Under the pieces are notes generated by a model. That model did not search any database and was not told the origin of the DNA. It worked only from the letters and a program-made list of their open reading frames with translations. From HGM04593 sp045636125 (GTDB taxonomy: Bacteria; Bacteroidota; Bacteroidia; Bacteroidales; Bacteroidaceae), in assembly GCA_045636125.1 (NCBI GenBank), contig JAZTWX010000042.1, positions 1 to 64,000 on the forward strand: a DNA stretch of 64,000 nucleotides, read 5' to 3'. Each line of letters starts with the position of its first letter. Positions within the stretch are counted from its first letter, which is position 1. Both the position numbers and the translations under genes were made by a program. Shown here piece after piece: positions 27,055-36,940 of the stretch.

Positions 27055-29181
27055 TTACTGTTTTTTCAACCATCTGTCGAGCCACGCAAAGAAGGTGCGC
27101 TGCCACAACATACCGTTCTGCGGGCGCAGTACCCAGTGGTTCTCGTCGGGGAAGAGGAGCAGCTGTGCAGGAATGCCTTTGAGCCTTGCTGCGTTGAAGG
27201 CTGCCATTGACTGTGACGAGAGGATGCGATAGTCGCGGTCGCCGTGTATGAGCAATATGGGGGTGTCCCATTTGTCGACAAACTTGTGGGGTGAGTTTGA
27301 GTAGGATTTCTGTACCTGCGCGCTCTTCTCATAGGGTGCGCCGCCCAAGTCCCAGTTTGTGAACCAGCTCTCCTCGGTCTCGTAGTACTGCTGCTCCATG
27401 TTGAAGAAGCCGTCGTGGGCGATGAACGCCTTGAAACGCTTGTTGTGGTGTCCCATCATCCACATTGCGGTGTAACCGCCGAAGCTCGCGCCTATGCAGC
27501 CGAGGTTGTCGCTGTCTACGTAGGGTTCTTTTGCAATGTCGTCGATGGCTGCAAAGAGGTCCTTCATACAAGCACCTCCGTAGTCGCCGCTAATCTGCTC
27601 GTTCCACTCCGAGCCGAAGCCGGGGAGGCCGCGACGGTTGGTGGCAACAATAATGTAGCCCTGTGCTGCCATCACACGGAAGTTCCAACGGTAGCTCCAG
27701 AACTGGCTCACGGGCGATTGGGGGCCGCCGTTGCAGAAGAGCAGTGTGGGGTATTTCTTGTTCTTGTCGAAATTGGGCGGGAACACTACCCAAGAGTGGA
27801 GTTTCTTGCCGTCGAATGTGTCGCACCAGCGTGCCTCCACTTTAATGTCGTCGAGCTGCGAGAGGATGTGCTCGTTCTCGGCTGTAAGGCGGGTGATTGC
27901 GCCGTTGCTGCCGATGCTGTATATGTCGGTGGGCTCGCTTATCGACTGGCGTGTGACAAGGAGGTTGCCGCCGGCTGTGGTTGCAGCCGACAGGTAGTCG
28001 TAGTCGCCGTCGGTTATCTGCTTGAGCTCGCAACCGAGGGTTATGTTGTATACCTGTGTGCAGCCGTGCCAGGTGCCTGTGAAGTAGAGGCTTTTGCTGT
28101 CGGGTGCCCAGCTGTATGTGTCGACATTGCTGTCGAAGAGTATTTTGCTGCCGTTGCCGTCGGTGAGGTATTTCTGCTCACCTGTTGCAAGGTTCATAAC
28201 GCACAGGCGGTTGCGGTCGCTCTCGTAGCCGTCACGCTTCATACTTAACCACGCAATGTAGTTGCCGCAGGGCGAGAAGGTGGGGTTTGTGTCGTAACCG
28301 TAGTTGGCTGTCTGCCCGTTCATTTTACAGAGGTTTGTGGTGCTGCCGCTCTCGGTGTCGTAGAGGTAGATGTCGGTGTCGGTACTCACTGTGTATTCGG
28401 CACCGGTCTTTTTAATGCATGAGTAGGCTATCTTTTTTGAGTCGTTGCTCCACGCAAGCTGCTCGGCGCCGCCGAAGGGGCGGTTGGGGCAGTCGTATGT
28501 GGTGCCTGCGAGGAGGTCGCAGCCCTCGTCGATGCTCTCGCCGTTGAATGTGGCGATGAAGGGGTGGGGTGCGTCGGTGAGCCACTCGTCCCAGTGCTTG
28601 TACATAAGGTCGTCAACGATAAAGCCCTTTGCTTTGTCGAGGTCGGGGTATTTGTCGGCTGTTGTCTCCTTTATTTTAATGCGTTTCACAAGGATTACCT
28701 TCTCCTCGTTGGGTGAAAAGAGGAACGCCTCGATGTCGCTTGCGTCGTGGGTGAGCTGTTTGCGGTCGCTTCCGTCGGGGTTCATCTCCCACAATTGGCT
28801 GCTGCCGCCCTCGTTCGAGAGGAAAGCTATTTTGCTGCCGTTCTTTATCCACGCTGCGCCTGTTTCGTTGGCTGCGGTGGTGGTAAGGCTCTGCTTGTTG
28901 CTGCCGTCGGCATCCATTATGTTGAGTGTGTGATGGCCCTTGTCCTGCGCCACGCTGTAATAGCTTGTGCTGTAGAGTATGCGGCTGCCGTCGGGCGAGG
29001 GTGTTACGCTGCCTATGCGTCCCATTGCCCAGAGGGCTTCGGGGCTGAAAGTGCCGTTCTCAATTTTTATCTCCTGCTTGCCGATGATGGCTGTCGGCTC
29101 CTCTTTGGGGCTGTCGGCGCAGCCGGCCAGCATAGTTCCTGCGATTGCTACTGCTGCCATAATTGCTTTTGAACTGTTCAT
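27055..29181 (-). CDS. S9-family peptidase lipoprotein (dipeptidyl-peptidase-like)
   Basis: The 708-residue protein has a lipobox at Cys21 (LAGC-A) and so is membrane-anchored, likely on the periplasmic side or outer membrane. A WD40/TolB-like beta-propeller covers about 35-430. The C-terminal alpha/beta hydrolase carries Ser566 in G-A-S-F-G-G, Asp650 in HGDRD and His682 in ENHW, the catalytic triad. The architecture fits dipeptidyl-peptidase 5 or acylaminoacyl peptidases. First gene of an operon with the MFS transporter; together they look like a peptide salvage unit. Confidence 0.9.
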   Translation of the reverse strand: MNSSKAIMAAVAIAGTMLAGCADSPKEEPTAIIGKQEIKIENGTFSPEALWAMGRIGSVTPSPDGSRILYSTSYYSVAQDKGHHTLNIMDADGSNKQSLTTTAANETGAAWIKNGSKIAFLSNEGGSSQLWEMNPDGSDRKQLTHDASDIEAFLFSPNEEKVILVKRIKIKETTADKYPDLDKAKGFIVDDLMYKHWDEWLTDAPHPFIATFNGESIDEGCDLLAGTTYDCPNRPFGGAEQLAWSNDSKKIAYSCIKKTGAEYTVSTDTDIYLYDTESGSTTNLCKMNGQTANYGYDTNPTFSPCGNYIAWLSMKRDGYESDRNRLCVMNLATGEQKYLTDGNGSKILFDSNVDTYSWAPDSKSLYFTGTWHGCTQVYNITLGCELKQITDGDYDYLSAATTAGGNLLVTRQSISEPTDIYSIGSNGAITRLTAENEHILSQLDDIKVEARWCDTFDGKKLHSWVVFPPNFDKNKKYPTLLFCNGGPQSPVSQFWSYRWNFRVMAAQGYIIVATNRRGLPGFGSEWNEQISGDYGGACMKDLFAAIDDIAKEPYVDSDNLGCIGASFGGYTAMWMMGHHNKRFKAFIAHDGFFNMEQQYYETEESWFTNWDLGGAPYEKSAQVQKSYSNSPHKFVDKWDTPILLIHGDRDYRILSSQSMAAFNAARLKGIPAQLLLFPDENHWVLRPQNGMLWQRTFFAWLDRWLKKQ

Positions 29182-29228
29182 ATTCTGTATTAAATGTGTA
29201 TAATTATAATCTATTCGTTTATATCTTG

Positions 29229-29260
29229 CAAAAATAATAATAATTATTCTTTAATACAAA
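29229..29260 (-). promoter_or_regulatory. Promoter of the S9 peptidase-MFS operon
   Basis: On the minus strand TTTG (29257-29260) and TATTTTTG (29229-29236) are separated by 20 bases. The gene starts 48 bases downstream. Confidence 0.65.
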
Positions 29261-29348
29261 TGTGATATTCATTTTAACGCCTCGGGCACTGCTGTTGCAG
29301 GTTTGCAAAATATTGCCCCGGTTTTTTTCTACTCTCTCTCTATTTTTG

Positions 29349-29356
29349 TACTTTTG
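29349..29356 (+). promoter_or_regulatory. -7 element before mtaB
   Basis: TACTTTTG lies 16 bases before the chosen mtaB start; it supports that start over an in-frame ATG at 29262, which would lie upstream of the promoter. The -33 partner is weak. Confidence 0.5.
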
Positions 29357-29372
29357 CAGTAAAGCGCGAAGA

Positions 29373-30701
29373 ATGATAGACAAAACAATTTATAAGGACA
29401 AGAAAGCGGTGTACTACACGCTTGGCTGCAAGCTCAATTTCTCGGAGACTGCAACCATAGAACGTACATTGCAGGAGGCCGGTATACGCACCGCTCGCCG
29501 CGGTGAAAAGGCCGATATATGTATAATCAACAGCTGTGCGGTAACCACCGAGGCCGAAAAGAAATGCCGTCAGGTAATTCACAAGCTTGTGCGCCAGCAC
29601 GAGGGGGCGTTTGTGGTTGTTACCGGTTGCTACGCACAGCTCTCGCCCGAAAAGCTATCAAAGGAGGCGGGCGTTGATGTGGTGCTTGGAATAGACAAGA
29701 AGGGCGAGGTGCTCAAGCACTTGGGCGCTCTCGAAAAACGTACCGAGGGTGGCGACTGGTTTGCCTGCCCCACAAAGGATGTGCGCAATTTTGTCCCCTC
29801 CTGTTCGCGCGGCGACCGCACCCGTTACTTCCTGAAGGTGCAGGACGGTTGCGACTATTTCTGTACATACTGCACAATTCCCTTTGCCCGCGGCCGCAGC
29901 CGTAACCCCCGCATTGAGGAGCTTGTGGCACAGGCCCGTAACGCTGCTGCCGAGGGTGGTAAGGAGATTGTGATAACAGGCGTAAATATAGGAGATTTTG
30001 GAAAATCGACCGGCGAGAGTTTCGTTTCGCTAGTGAAGGCTCTCGATGCTGTTGAGGGCATTGAACGCTACCGCATATCGTCGATAGAACCTAACCTTAT
30101 AACCGACGAGATAATTGATTATATGGCCTCTTCGCGCAGTTTTATGCCGCACTTGCACATTCCTTTGCAGGCGGGTAGCGACGAGGTTCTGAAGCTTATG
30201 CACCGCCGCTACGACACGGCTTTTTTTGCCGAAAAGATAGCAAAGGTGCGCGCAACGCTCCCCGACGCATTTATTGGCGTGGATGTTATTGTGGGTACCC
30301 GCGGCGAGAGTGAGGAGCTTTTTGAAAAGGCCTACAACTTTATAAAGGGGCTCGATATTTCGCAGCTGCACGTTTTCAGTTACTCGGAGCGTCCCGGAAC
30401 ACAGGCGCTTAAGATAGATGGTGTTGTTTCGCCTGCCGAAAAGCAGCGTCGCAGCCGTCTGCTCATTGAACTTTCCGAAGAGAAACGCATTGCCTTCTAC
30501 AAGCGTCACATTGGGCGCGAGGCGGTGGTGTTGTTCGAAAAACCGCGCCCCGGAGCCCCTGTGGGTGGCTTCACTGCCAACTATATTCGCGTGGAGACGA
30601 CCGCCGGCAATGTGCCTGTGAACAAGCCTGTGCGTGCGCGTCTGGGCGGCTTTAACGAGGATTGTTCGGCTCTTGGAGTAGAAGAGATTATGCAGGCATA
30701 A
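29373..30701 (+). CDS. mtaB: tRNA t6A37 methylthiotransferase MtaB
   Basis: A 442-residue enzyme that adds a methylthio group to N6-threonylcarbamoyladenosine 37 of tRNA. The N-terminal UPF0004 domain has its three cluster cysteines (Cys19, Cys55, Cys86). The radical SAM core has Cys160-x3-Cys164-x2-Cys167, and a TRAM-like domain closes the protein. The signatures TLGCKLNFSE and CDYFCTYCTIP favour MtaB over MiaB. The frame is open 37 codons further upstream, but the start after the -7 element begins at family position. The GT2 gene follows after 12 bases. Confidence 0.93.
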   Translation: MIDKTIYKDKKAVYYTLGCKLNFSETATIERTLQEAGIRTARRGEKADICIINSCAVTTEAEKKCRQVIHKLVRQHEGAFVVVTGCYAQLSPEKLSKEAGVDVVLGIDKKGEVLKHLGALEKRTEGGDWFACPTKDVRNFVPSCSRGDRTRYFLKVQDGCDYFCTYCTIPFARGRSRNPRIEELVAQARNAAAEGGKEIVITGVNIGDFGKSTGESFVSLVKALDAVEGIERYRISSIEPNLITDEIIDYMASSRSFMPHLHIPLQAGSDEVLKLMHRRYDTAFFAEKIAKVRATLPDAFIGVDVIVGTRGESEELFEKAYNFIKGLDISQLHVFSYSERPGTQALKIDGVVSPAEKQRRSRLLIELSEEKRIAFYKRHIGREAVVLFEKPRPGAPVGGFTANYIRVETTAGNVPVNKPVRARLGGFNEDCSALGVEEIMQA

Positions 30702-30713
30702 AAGGGACTTTTT

Positions 30714-31733
30714 ATGGAAAAGAGCGTAGCGGTAGTGATTCTCAACTATAACGGCGAGCCGATGCTTGCCCGTTTCCTCCCGTCGGTGGTTAAAAACAGC
30801 GGTGGGGCGCGCATCGTGGTGGCCGACAATGGTTCTACCGACTCATCTGCGGCCTTCGTACGCGAAAATTTTCCGCAGGTGCAGCTCTTGGAGCTTGGTG
30901 AGAATTTTGGCTTTGCCGATGGTTACAACCGTGCCCTTGCGCAGGTTGAGGCCGAATATTATGTTCTTTTGAATTCCGATGTAGAGGTTACGCCCGGTTG
31001 GTTACAACCTATGCTGGCTATTATGGAGGCCGATGAGGCTGTTGCTGCCTGCCAGCCGAAGGTGCTTGCCTGCAACAACAGAGAGTATTTTGAGTATGCG
31101 GGTGCATCGGGTGGTTTCATCGATAAATATGGCTATCCTTATTGCCGCGGCCGCATTTTCGACACTGTTGAAAAGGATAGCGGGCAATATGACACTCCTT
31201 GCCCTCTCTTTTGGGCAACAGGTGCCGCTCTTATGGTGCGCAGCGCTGTTTTCCGCGGCGTTGGCGGGCTCGACGGCACATTCTTTGCGCATATGGAGGA
31301 GATTGACCTCTGCTGGCGAATAAATGCTCGCGGAGGCGTTGTGATGGTTGCCCCGCAGAGTGTGGTCTATCACGTGGGTGGCGGCACGCTTTCAAAAAGC
31401 AACCCCCGCAAAACCTATCTCAATTTCCGCAACAATCTGCTGTTGCTTTATAAAAACCTTCCGGCCGACGAACTGCGCAGCGTGCTGCGTGTGCGCCGTG
31501 TGCTCGACTACGTTGCAGCGCTCAAATTCCTGCTCACAGGTGCTGTGGGCGACTTTAAGGCGGTTGTAAAGGCGCGCCGCGATTTTAATGCCATAAAAGA
31601 GAGTTACGCCGAAAAGCGTCGTGAGAATATTGCGGCAACAAAGGTTGCACCCGTTCCCGGCCGTACCGGGTTTTCGCTCTTGTGGCGCTATTATGCCTTG
31701 CGCCGTAAATATTACAGCACGTTGGGGGAGTGA
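30714..31733 (+). CDS. GT2-family glycosyltransferase
   Basis: A 339-residue cytosolic or membrane-associated transferase. The GT-A fold opens VAVVILNYNG, has DNGSTD at 38-43 and the metal-binding N-S-D89 motif; the acceptor side shows the HMEEIDLCWR signature typical of rhamnosyl-like transferases. No membrane segment is evident. It probably adds a sugar to an envelope polysaccharide or glycoprotein glycan. It lies 12 bases after mtaB, an unrelated partner, and no other glycan genes are adjacent. Donor and acceptor are unknown. Confidence 0.88.
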   Translation: MEKSVAVVILNYNGEPMLARFLPSVVKNSGGARIVVADNGSTDSSAAFVRENFPQVQLLELGENFGFADGYNRALAQVEAEYYVLLNSDVEVTPGWLQPMLAIMEADEAVAACQPKVLACNNREYFEYAGASGGFIDKYGYPYCRGRIFDTVEKDSGQYDTPCPLFWATGAALMVRSAVFRGVGGLDGTFFAHMEEIDLCWRINARGGVVMVAPQSVVYHVGGGTLSKSNPRKTYLNFRNNLLLLYKNLPADELRSVLRVRRVLDYVAALKFLLTGAVGDFKAVVKARRDFNAIKESYAEKRRENIAATKVAPVPGRTGFSLLWRYYALRRKYYSTLGE

Positions 31734-31806
31734 GGCTTTTTACAACGCATTACTTTGTGAACAGCATATTTTTCGTCCCAATTGCCGTAACTCACCATTT
31801 TATTTG

Positions 31807-31814
31807 TACCTTCG
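31807..31814 (+). promoter_or_regulatory. -7 element before the RsmI-like gene
   Basis: TACCTTCG ends 16 bases before the ATG, leaving a predicted leader of about 10 bases. Confidence 0.45.
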
Positions 31815-31829
31815 CGCAAAATTAACACG

Positions 31830-32534
31830 ATGGAAACAGCCCTTTACCTTATACCCGTTACTCTTGGCGACACGCCTGTGGGCAATGTGTTGCCGCAGTA
31901 CAACAGCGAAATAATAGCCGGCATACGCCATTTTATAGTGGAGGATGTGCGCTCGGCGCGCCGTTTCCTGCGCTCGGTCGATGCGCAGTTCGATATCGAC
32001 GGCTCACAGTTCTTTGAGCTGAACAAGCACACCTCGCCTGCCGATATTTCGGGTTTCTTGGCTCCGTTGCACGACGGTAAACCTATGGGTGTTATTTCCG
32101 AGGCGGGTTGCCCCGCTGTGGCCGACCCGGGTGCCGACGTTGTGGCAATTGCGCAGCGCAAGGGGTTGACGGTTGTGCCTTTGGTGGGGCCGTCGAGTAT
32201 AATATTGTCGGTAATGGCGTCGGGGTTCAACGGCCAGAGCTTCGCTTTCCACGGTTACCTGCCGATAAAGCCCGATGAAAGGGCGAAAAAGCTGCGTCAG
32301 CTGGAACAACGTGTGTATAACGAGGACCAGACACAGCTTTTTATTGAGACCCCTTACCGCAACGGTAAGATGGTTGAGGATATCTTGAAAAATTGCCGCC
32401 CACAGACAAAACTGTGTATTGCGGCGAATCTCACTTGCGAGGGGGAATATGTGCGCACGCGCACTGTGAAAGATTGGAAAAACCGTGTTCCCGACCTCTC
32501 TAAAATTCCCTGTATCTTTCTTATATACAAATAA
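31830..32534 (+). CDS. Tetrapyrrole methylase-family, RsmI-like methyltransferase
   Basis: A 234-residue SAM-dependent enzyme of the fold shared by uroporphyrin-III methylases and RsmI. Family marks are LYLIPVTLGD, the GVISEAGCPAVADPG motif, PLVGPSSI and the FIETPYRN segment. RsmI 2'-O-methylates C1402 of 16S rRNA; this shorter protein lacks the usual N-terminal PTPLGNLxD wording and the C-terminal extension, so its target may differ. Bacteroidota often carry this form in addition to RsmI. It is monocistronic. Confidence 0.82.
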   Translation: METALYLIPVTLGDTPVGNVLPQYNSEIIAGIRHFIVEDVRSARRFLRSVDAQFDIDGSQFFELNKHTSPADISGFLAPLHDGKPMGVISEAGCPAVADPGADVVAIAQRKGLTVVPLVGPSSIILSVMASGFNGQSFAFHGYLPIKPDERAKKLRQLEQRVYNEDQTQLFIETPYRNGKMVEDILKNCRPQTKLCIAANLTCEGEYVRTRTVKDWKNRVPDLSKIPCIFLIYK

Positions 32535-32557
32535 TTGTCTTTTTGCTGAAGTTCCGG

Positions 32558-33733
32558 TTACAAGCGTGAAAAGTCGCTTCCTGCCGGTGCCTGGAATGCC
32601 TTTATGCCGAATTCGGGGAGCTTTGCGATGAGGTGCTCAAAAACATCGGCTTGCAACTGCTCGTAGGCAATCCACGCTGTGTCGGCTGAGAAGAAATAGA
32701 GCTCCAGAGGCAAGCCCTGTGCAGTGGGTTGCAGTTGGCGCACCATAAGAATCATCTCCTGGTTCACGCGAGGGTTGTTGCGCAGGTAAATATCTATGTA
32801 ATTGCGCAAAACGGTGAGGTTTACAATCTCTCCTTCGTTCTCGTCAATACCTTTTAACCATCCTTTGCGAGCGAATTTCTCAACCTGCTCCTTGCTGCAG
32901 AAGCCAACGGAATTCATATCTATGTATATAGAACGTTTTATGCGTCGGCCGCCGCTGTCGAACATACCTCTCCAGTTCTGGAACGACTCACTGACAAGAA
33001 CATAGGGCGGTAGTGTGGTTATGGTCTTGTCCCAGTTCTGAACCTTCACTGTTGTGAGCGTTACCTCCATTACCATACCATCGGCGTCGTGCTTGGGCAG
33101 TGTTATCCAGTCGCCAGGGCGCAGCATATCGTTTACCGACAACATTATACCGGCTACAAGGCCCATAATGGGGTCCTTGAATACCAACATAAGCACTGCG
33201 GCCATTGCGCCGAGGCCGGTGAGAACATTTGTGGGGTTCTTGTCAATTATTATGCTTATGATTATTATGGCTCCAACGCATACTGCTATAACCTTGAACA
33301 TTTGAAAAACACCTTTCAAGGTTCTGTTCTTGAAATTCTTGTTTTGGTTCGAGAGGTTGTACAATGCATTCAGTATTGCGAATGCCATTCTGATGCCGCA
33401 GGCTGTGATATAAATGTCGAGTGCCTTTGTGACCCAAAAGAATATCTCGCCGTTGGTGTCGAACATCCTTGGCAGAATGATGTATAGCAATATTGGAGGT
33501 ATTATTTGGCAGCAACTGGTTATTACATCCTTGTGGAGAAGGGTCTCGTCCCACGTCGATTCTGTGCTTTTGGTAATTCTTTCGGTAAGTGGAACGAGGT
33601 ATTTAAGGCAAAGCAACTTGGTGAGGTGTAGTAGCAATATGCCTGCGGCAATGAATACTGCGAACCTTAATACGTCGTTTTCGTGCCATATCTGTACTAT
33701 GTTGTCTATGCTGATGAAATTCAAAGTTTTCAT
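32558..33733 (-). CDS. MscS-family mechanosensitive channel, YbdG-like
   Basis: A 391-residue membrane protein. I start it at 33733; the frame extends 15 codons further but without support. Several helices precede the pore-lining helix and the MscS beta domain, with the signature G-L-G-A-M-A-A-V-L-x-L-x-x-K-D-P-I-M-G-L and the loop PGDWI near its middle. Channels of this group release solutes during osmotic downshock. Length matches YbdG-like members better than small MscS. A second, shorter MscS gene lies at 39488. Confidence 0.87.
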   Translation of the reverse strand: MKTLNFISIDNIVQIWHENDVLRFAVFIAAGILLLHLTKLLCLKYLVPLTERITKSTESTWDETLLHKDVITSCCQIIPPILLYIILPRMFDTNGEIFFWVTKALDIYITACGIRMAFAILNALYNLSNQNKNFKNRTLKGVFQMFKVIAVCVGAIIIISIIIDKNPTNVLTGLGAMAAVLMLVFKDPIMGLVAGIMLSVNDMLRPGDWITLPKHDADGMVMEVTLTTVKVQNWDKTITTLPPYVLVSESFQNWRGMFDSGGRRIKRSIYIDMNSVGFCSKEQVEKFARKGWLKGIDENEGEIVNLTVLRNYIDIYLRNNPRVNQEMILMVRQLQPTAQGLPLELYFFSADTAWIAYEQLQADVFEHLIAKLPEFGIKAFQAPAGSDFSRL

Positions 33734-33792
33734 AATGGTGATTTTGTAAAATTTTGATATTTGTGCAAAATAATGCAAATGGGCGTAATTCC

Positions 33793-35820
33793 TTATCGTT
33801 GTTTTTTGTTTTTTAGCAACTCCTGCAGCTTGAACATTTCGTCGCGGTACTGTGCTGCCTCTATAAAATCTGTTTTGTCGGCGGCCTCTTGCATAAGTTT
33901 GCGAGTGCGCTCTATGTTCTTCTGCAGCTGTTCGGCTGTCATATATTCAACAACGGGGTCGCAGGCGATGGCTGTTGTAACCGTCTCTTCGGAGTACATT
34001 TTCGCCAACTGGTTCTTCTCGCTTTTTTCCACCGCAAGAGTGTTGCTGATGCTTTTTTTGATGGGGGTGGGTGTGATGCCGTGTTTTTTGTTGAAGGCCA
34101 TCTGTTTCTCGCGTCGGCGTGCCGTCTCGTCCATTGTCTTTTTCATACTGGGAGTTATCTTGTCGGCATAAAAGATTACAAGGCCGTTTACGTTACGGGC
34201 TGCACGGCCGGCTGTCTGGGTGAGTGAGCGGTGGTCGCGCAAGAAGCCGTCCTTGTCGGCGTCGAGCACAGCAACGAGTGAAACTTCGGGGAGGTCGAGT
34301 CCCTCGCGCAGAAGGTTTACTCCAATGAGTACGTCGTAAAGTCCCTCGCGCAGGTCGGTCATAATTTTAATGCGGTCGAGCGTGTCTACATCGCTGTGAA
34401 TGTAGTTGCAGCGAACGCCGTTCTTCAAAAGGTGTTCTGTGAGCTCTTCGGCCATACGCTTTGTGAGGGTGGTTACAAGAACGCGTTCCTCGCGTTCCAC
34501 GCGTATTTGTATCTCCTCCATAAGATTGTCCACCTGATGGGTGAGCGGACGCACCTCTATTGCGGGGTCTAGAAGGCCAGTGGGGCGTATGAGCTGTTCC
34601 ACAACAACGCCTTCGCTTTGCTGCAGTTCATAGTCGGCGGGGGTGGCGCTCACATATATCACCTGTGGTGTCATTTGCGTGAACTCCTCGAATTTGAGCG
34701 GGCGGTTGTCGAACGCGGCGGGCAGGCGGAAGCCATATTCCACAAGGTTGCTCTTGCGGGCACGGTCGCCGCCGTACATTGCGTGCAGCTGAGGCACGCT
34801 CACGTGGCTCTCGTCTATTATGAGAAGAAAATCTTTCGGGAAAAAGTCGAGCAGGCAGTAGGGGCGTGTGCCGGGAGCGCGTCCGTCGAAATAACGCGAG
34901 TAGTTCTCTATGCCCGAACAGTGCCCAAGCTCGCGCATCATCTCAATGTCGTACGTTACGCGTTCGTGCAGGCGTTTGGCCTCCAACGGACGGCCAATCT
35001 CCTGGAAATATTCCACGCGCTCGGCGAGGTCCTTTTCAATCTCTCTTATGGCTCGTTCGGTGCTCTCCTTTGTGGTCATAAAGAGGTTGGCGGGGTATAT
35101 TTTGTAGTCGTCGAAAGTGGTGAGGCGCACGCCTGTGAGCCCGTCAATTTCTTCAATGCTTTCAATGTCGTCGTCCCAGAATGTCACGCGCAGAATGTGG
35201 TCGCTGTATGCGAGGCTCACGTCGACCGTGTCGCCCTTCACGCGGAAGTTACCGCGGTTGAGGTCTATGTCGTTGCGGGTATAAAGGCTGCCCACGAGCT
35301 TGCGCAGGAACACATTGCGGTCGAGTTTGTCGCCCACTTTTATCTCAATTACATTGTTGTAGAAATCGGCGGGGTTGCCCATGCCGTAAATGCACGACAC
35401 AGAGGATATTACAACAACGTCTTTGCGGCCGGTGAGCAGCGCCGATGTTGCCGAAAGGCGTAGCTTGTCAATCTCGTCGTTGATGGCGAGGTCCTTTTCA
35501 ATGTATGTGTCGCTCGATGGTATATAAGCCTCGGGCTGGTAGTAGTCGTAGTACGATACATAATACTCCACGGCGTTCTTGGGGAAGAATCCCTTGAACT
35601 CGTTGTAGAGCTGTGCTGCCAGGGTCTTGTTGTGGCTCAAAATGAGGGTGGGGCGGTTAATCTCCTTTATCACGTTGGCAATGGTAAAGGTCTTTCCCGA
35701 CCCTGTTACTCCCAGCAGTGTCTGTGCGGGCACTCCGTTTCTCACTCCCTCCACAAGCTGTGCAATAGCTTCGGGCTGGTCGCCCATAGGTCTGTATTCC
35801 GATTCTATACAAAAATCCAT
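33793..35820 (-). CDS. uvrB: Excinuclease ABC subunit B
   Basis: The 675-residue damage-verification helicase of nucleotide excision repair. The Walker A loop is G37-V-T-G-S-G-K-T, the beta-hairpin YYDYYQPEAYIP inserts between DNA strands, the Walker B/DESH motif is IIDESHVSVPQ, and the C-terminal UVR domain binds UvrC. I start at 35820 (MDFCIESEYRP), the family position; 20 further upstream codons include no similarity. uvrA and uvrC are not in the window. Confidence 0.96.
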   Translation of the reverse strand: MDFCIESEYRPMGDQPEAIAQLVEGVRNGVPAQTLLGVTGSGKTFTIANVIKEINRPTLILSHNKTLAAQLYNEFKGFFPKNAVEYYVSYYDYYQPEAYIPSSDTYIEKDLAINDEIDKLRLSATSALLTGRKDVVVISSVSCIYGMGNPADFYNNVIEIKVGDKLDRNVFLRKLVGSLYTRNDIDLNRGNFRVKGDTVDVSLAYSDHILRVTFWDDDIESIEEIDGLTGVRLTTFDDYKIYPANLFMTTKESTERAIREIEKDLAERVEYFQEIGRPLEAKRLHERVTYDIEMMRELGHCSGIENYSRYFDGRAPGTRPYCLLDFFPKDFLLIIDESHVSVPQLHAMYGGDRARKSNLVEYGFRLPAAFDNRPLKFEEFTQMTPQVIYVSATPADYELQQSEGVVVEQLIRPTGLLDPAIEVRPLTHQVDNLMEEIQIRVEREERVLVTTLTKRMAEELTEHLLKNGVRCNYIHSDVDTLDRIKIMTDLREGLYDVLIGVNLLREGLDLPEVSLVAVLDADKDGFLRDHRSLTQTAGRAARNVNGLVIFYADKITPSMKKTMDETARRREKQMAFNKKHGITPTPIKKSISNTLAVEKSEKNQLAKMYSEETVTTAIACDPVVEYMTAEQLQKNIERTRKLMQEAADKTDFIEAAQYRDEMFKLQELLKNKKQR

Positions 35821-36010
35821 AAATCCACGTTTGCATTGAATTTTGCGAATATAGCAAGAAACGGGCAAAACATAAAGCATGCTTTGAGGTTTTGTGGTGA
35901 TATTTCTATTTTTTTGCGCTTTTTCGTGCCCCGTGGCTTTTGCTGTGTGTTGCAGCCATTGGTATTTAGTTATTTTTGCAATTTAATAATAAATAATAAC
36001 AAGAAATTCG

Positions 36011-36041
36011 TTGCTTCTTTTTTCAAAAAATGCTATCTTTG
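36011..36041 (+). promoter_or_regulatory. Promoter for bamD-rpoZ-DUF4293
   Basis: TTG at 36011-36013 and TATCTTTG at 36034-36041 are 20 bases apart, matching the Bacteroidota consensus. Confidence 0.65.
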
Positions 36042-36096
36042 CAGGCAATTTGTGGCTTTTGTGCCCTTGTGGCTAGTCGCAATGCAGAAAAAAGTT

Positions 36097-36912
36097 ATGA
36101 ACAGAGTATTCGGAATATTGATATTTGTTGCCACATTGGTTTTCACCTCCTGCTCTACGTACAACCACGTGCTGAAGATGCGCGATGTTGAATACAAGTA
36201 CGAGGAGGCGAAGGCGCTCTACCTTAAAGGCGATTACAACAAGGCGTCGCAGCTCATTGAGACACTTGTTGCAATGTTCAAGGGAAGCGACAAGGCCGAG
36301 GAGTCTATGTTTCTCCTTGCAATGTGCTATTACGAGTCGCACGACTATGTGACCGCAGCACAGTGCTTCAAAGCCTGTTACAACAACTATCCCCGTGGAA
36401 TATACACCGAGCTTGCCCGCTTCAACGCAGGAAAATCGCTCTTCAAGAATATTACCGAGCCCGAGCTCGACCAGACAGACACCTACACCGCAATTGAGGA
36501 ACTTCAGCTCTTTATGGAGTATTACCCCACAAGCGAGTATGTGCAGGAAGCGCAGAACATGATGTTCGAAATGCACGATATTCTTGTGATGAAGGATTAT
36601 CTGTCGGCAAAGCTCTACTACGACCTTGGCGATTATATGGCCTACGCCGGCAACAACTACAAGGCGTGTATAATAACAGCACAGAACGCACTGAAGGATT
36701 ACCCTTACACAAAGTTGCGCGAGGATATTTCAATGCTTATACTGCGTGCCCGTTACCATATGGCGGTGAACAGTGTGCTGGAGCTGCAGAACGAGCGTTA
36801 CCGCGACACGGTTGACGAATTCTACGCCTTCAAGGCCGAATTCCCCGAAAGCAAGTATATGCCCGAAGCGGAAAAATACTACAAGAAATCACTCGAGAAA
36901 ATTGAAAAATAG
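36097..36912 (+). CDS. bamD: Outer membrane assembly lipoprotein BamD
   Basis: A 271-residue lipoprotein (lipobox VFTSC with Cys19) with tandem TPR-like helices, as in the BamD component of the beta-barrel assembly machine. Motifs such as Y-x-x-A-x-x-x-Y-L-K-G-D-Y and the C-terminal PESKYMPEAEKYY fit. The start at 36097 gives the best signal peptide; an ATG five codons earlier is possible. It heads the conserved Bacteroidales cluster bamD-rpoZ-DUF4293. Confidence 0.92.
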   Translation: MNRVFGILIFVATLVFTSCSTYNHVLKMRDVEYKYEEAKALYLKGDYNKASQLIETLVAMFKGSDKAEESMFLLAMCYYESHDYVTAAQCFKACYNNYPRGIYTELARFNAGKSLFKNITEPELDQTDTYTAIEELQLFMEYYPTSEYVQEAQNMMFEMHDILVMKDYLSAKLYYDLGDYMAYAGNNYKACIITAQNALKDYPYTKLREDISMLILRARYHMAVNSVLELQNERYRDTVDEFYAFKAEFPESKYMPEAEKYYKKSLEKIEK

Positions 36913-36940
36913 AATATAAATCAAAAAAAAATAAACGATA

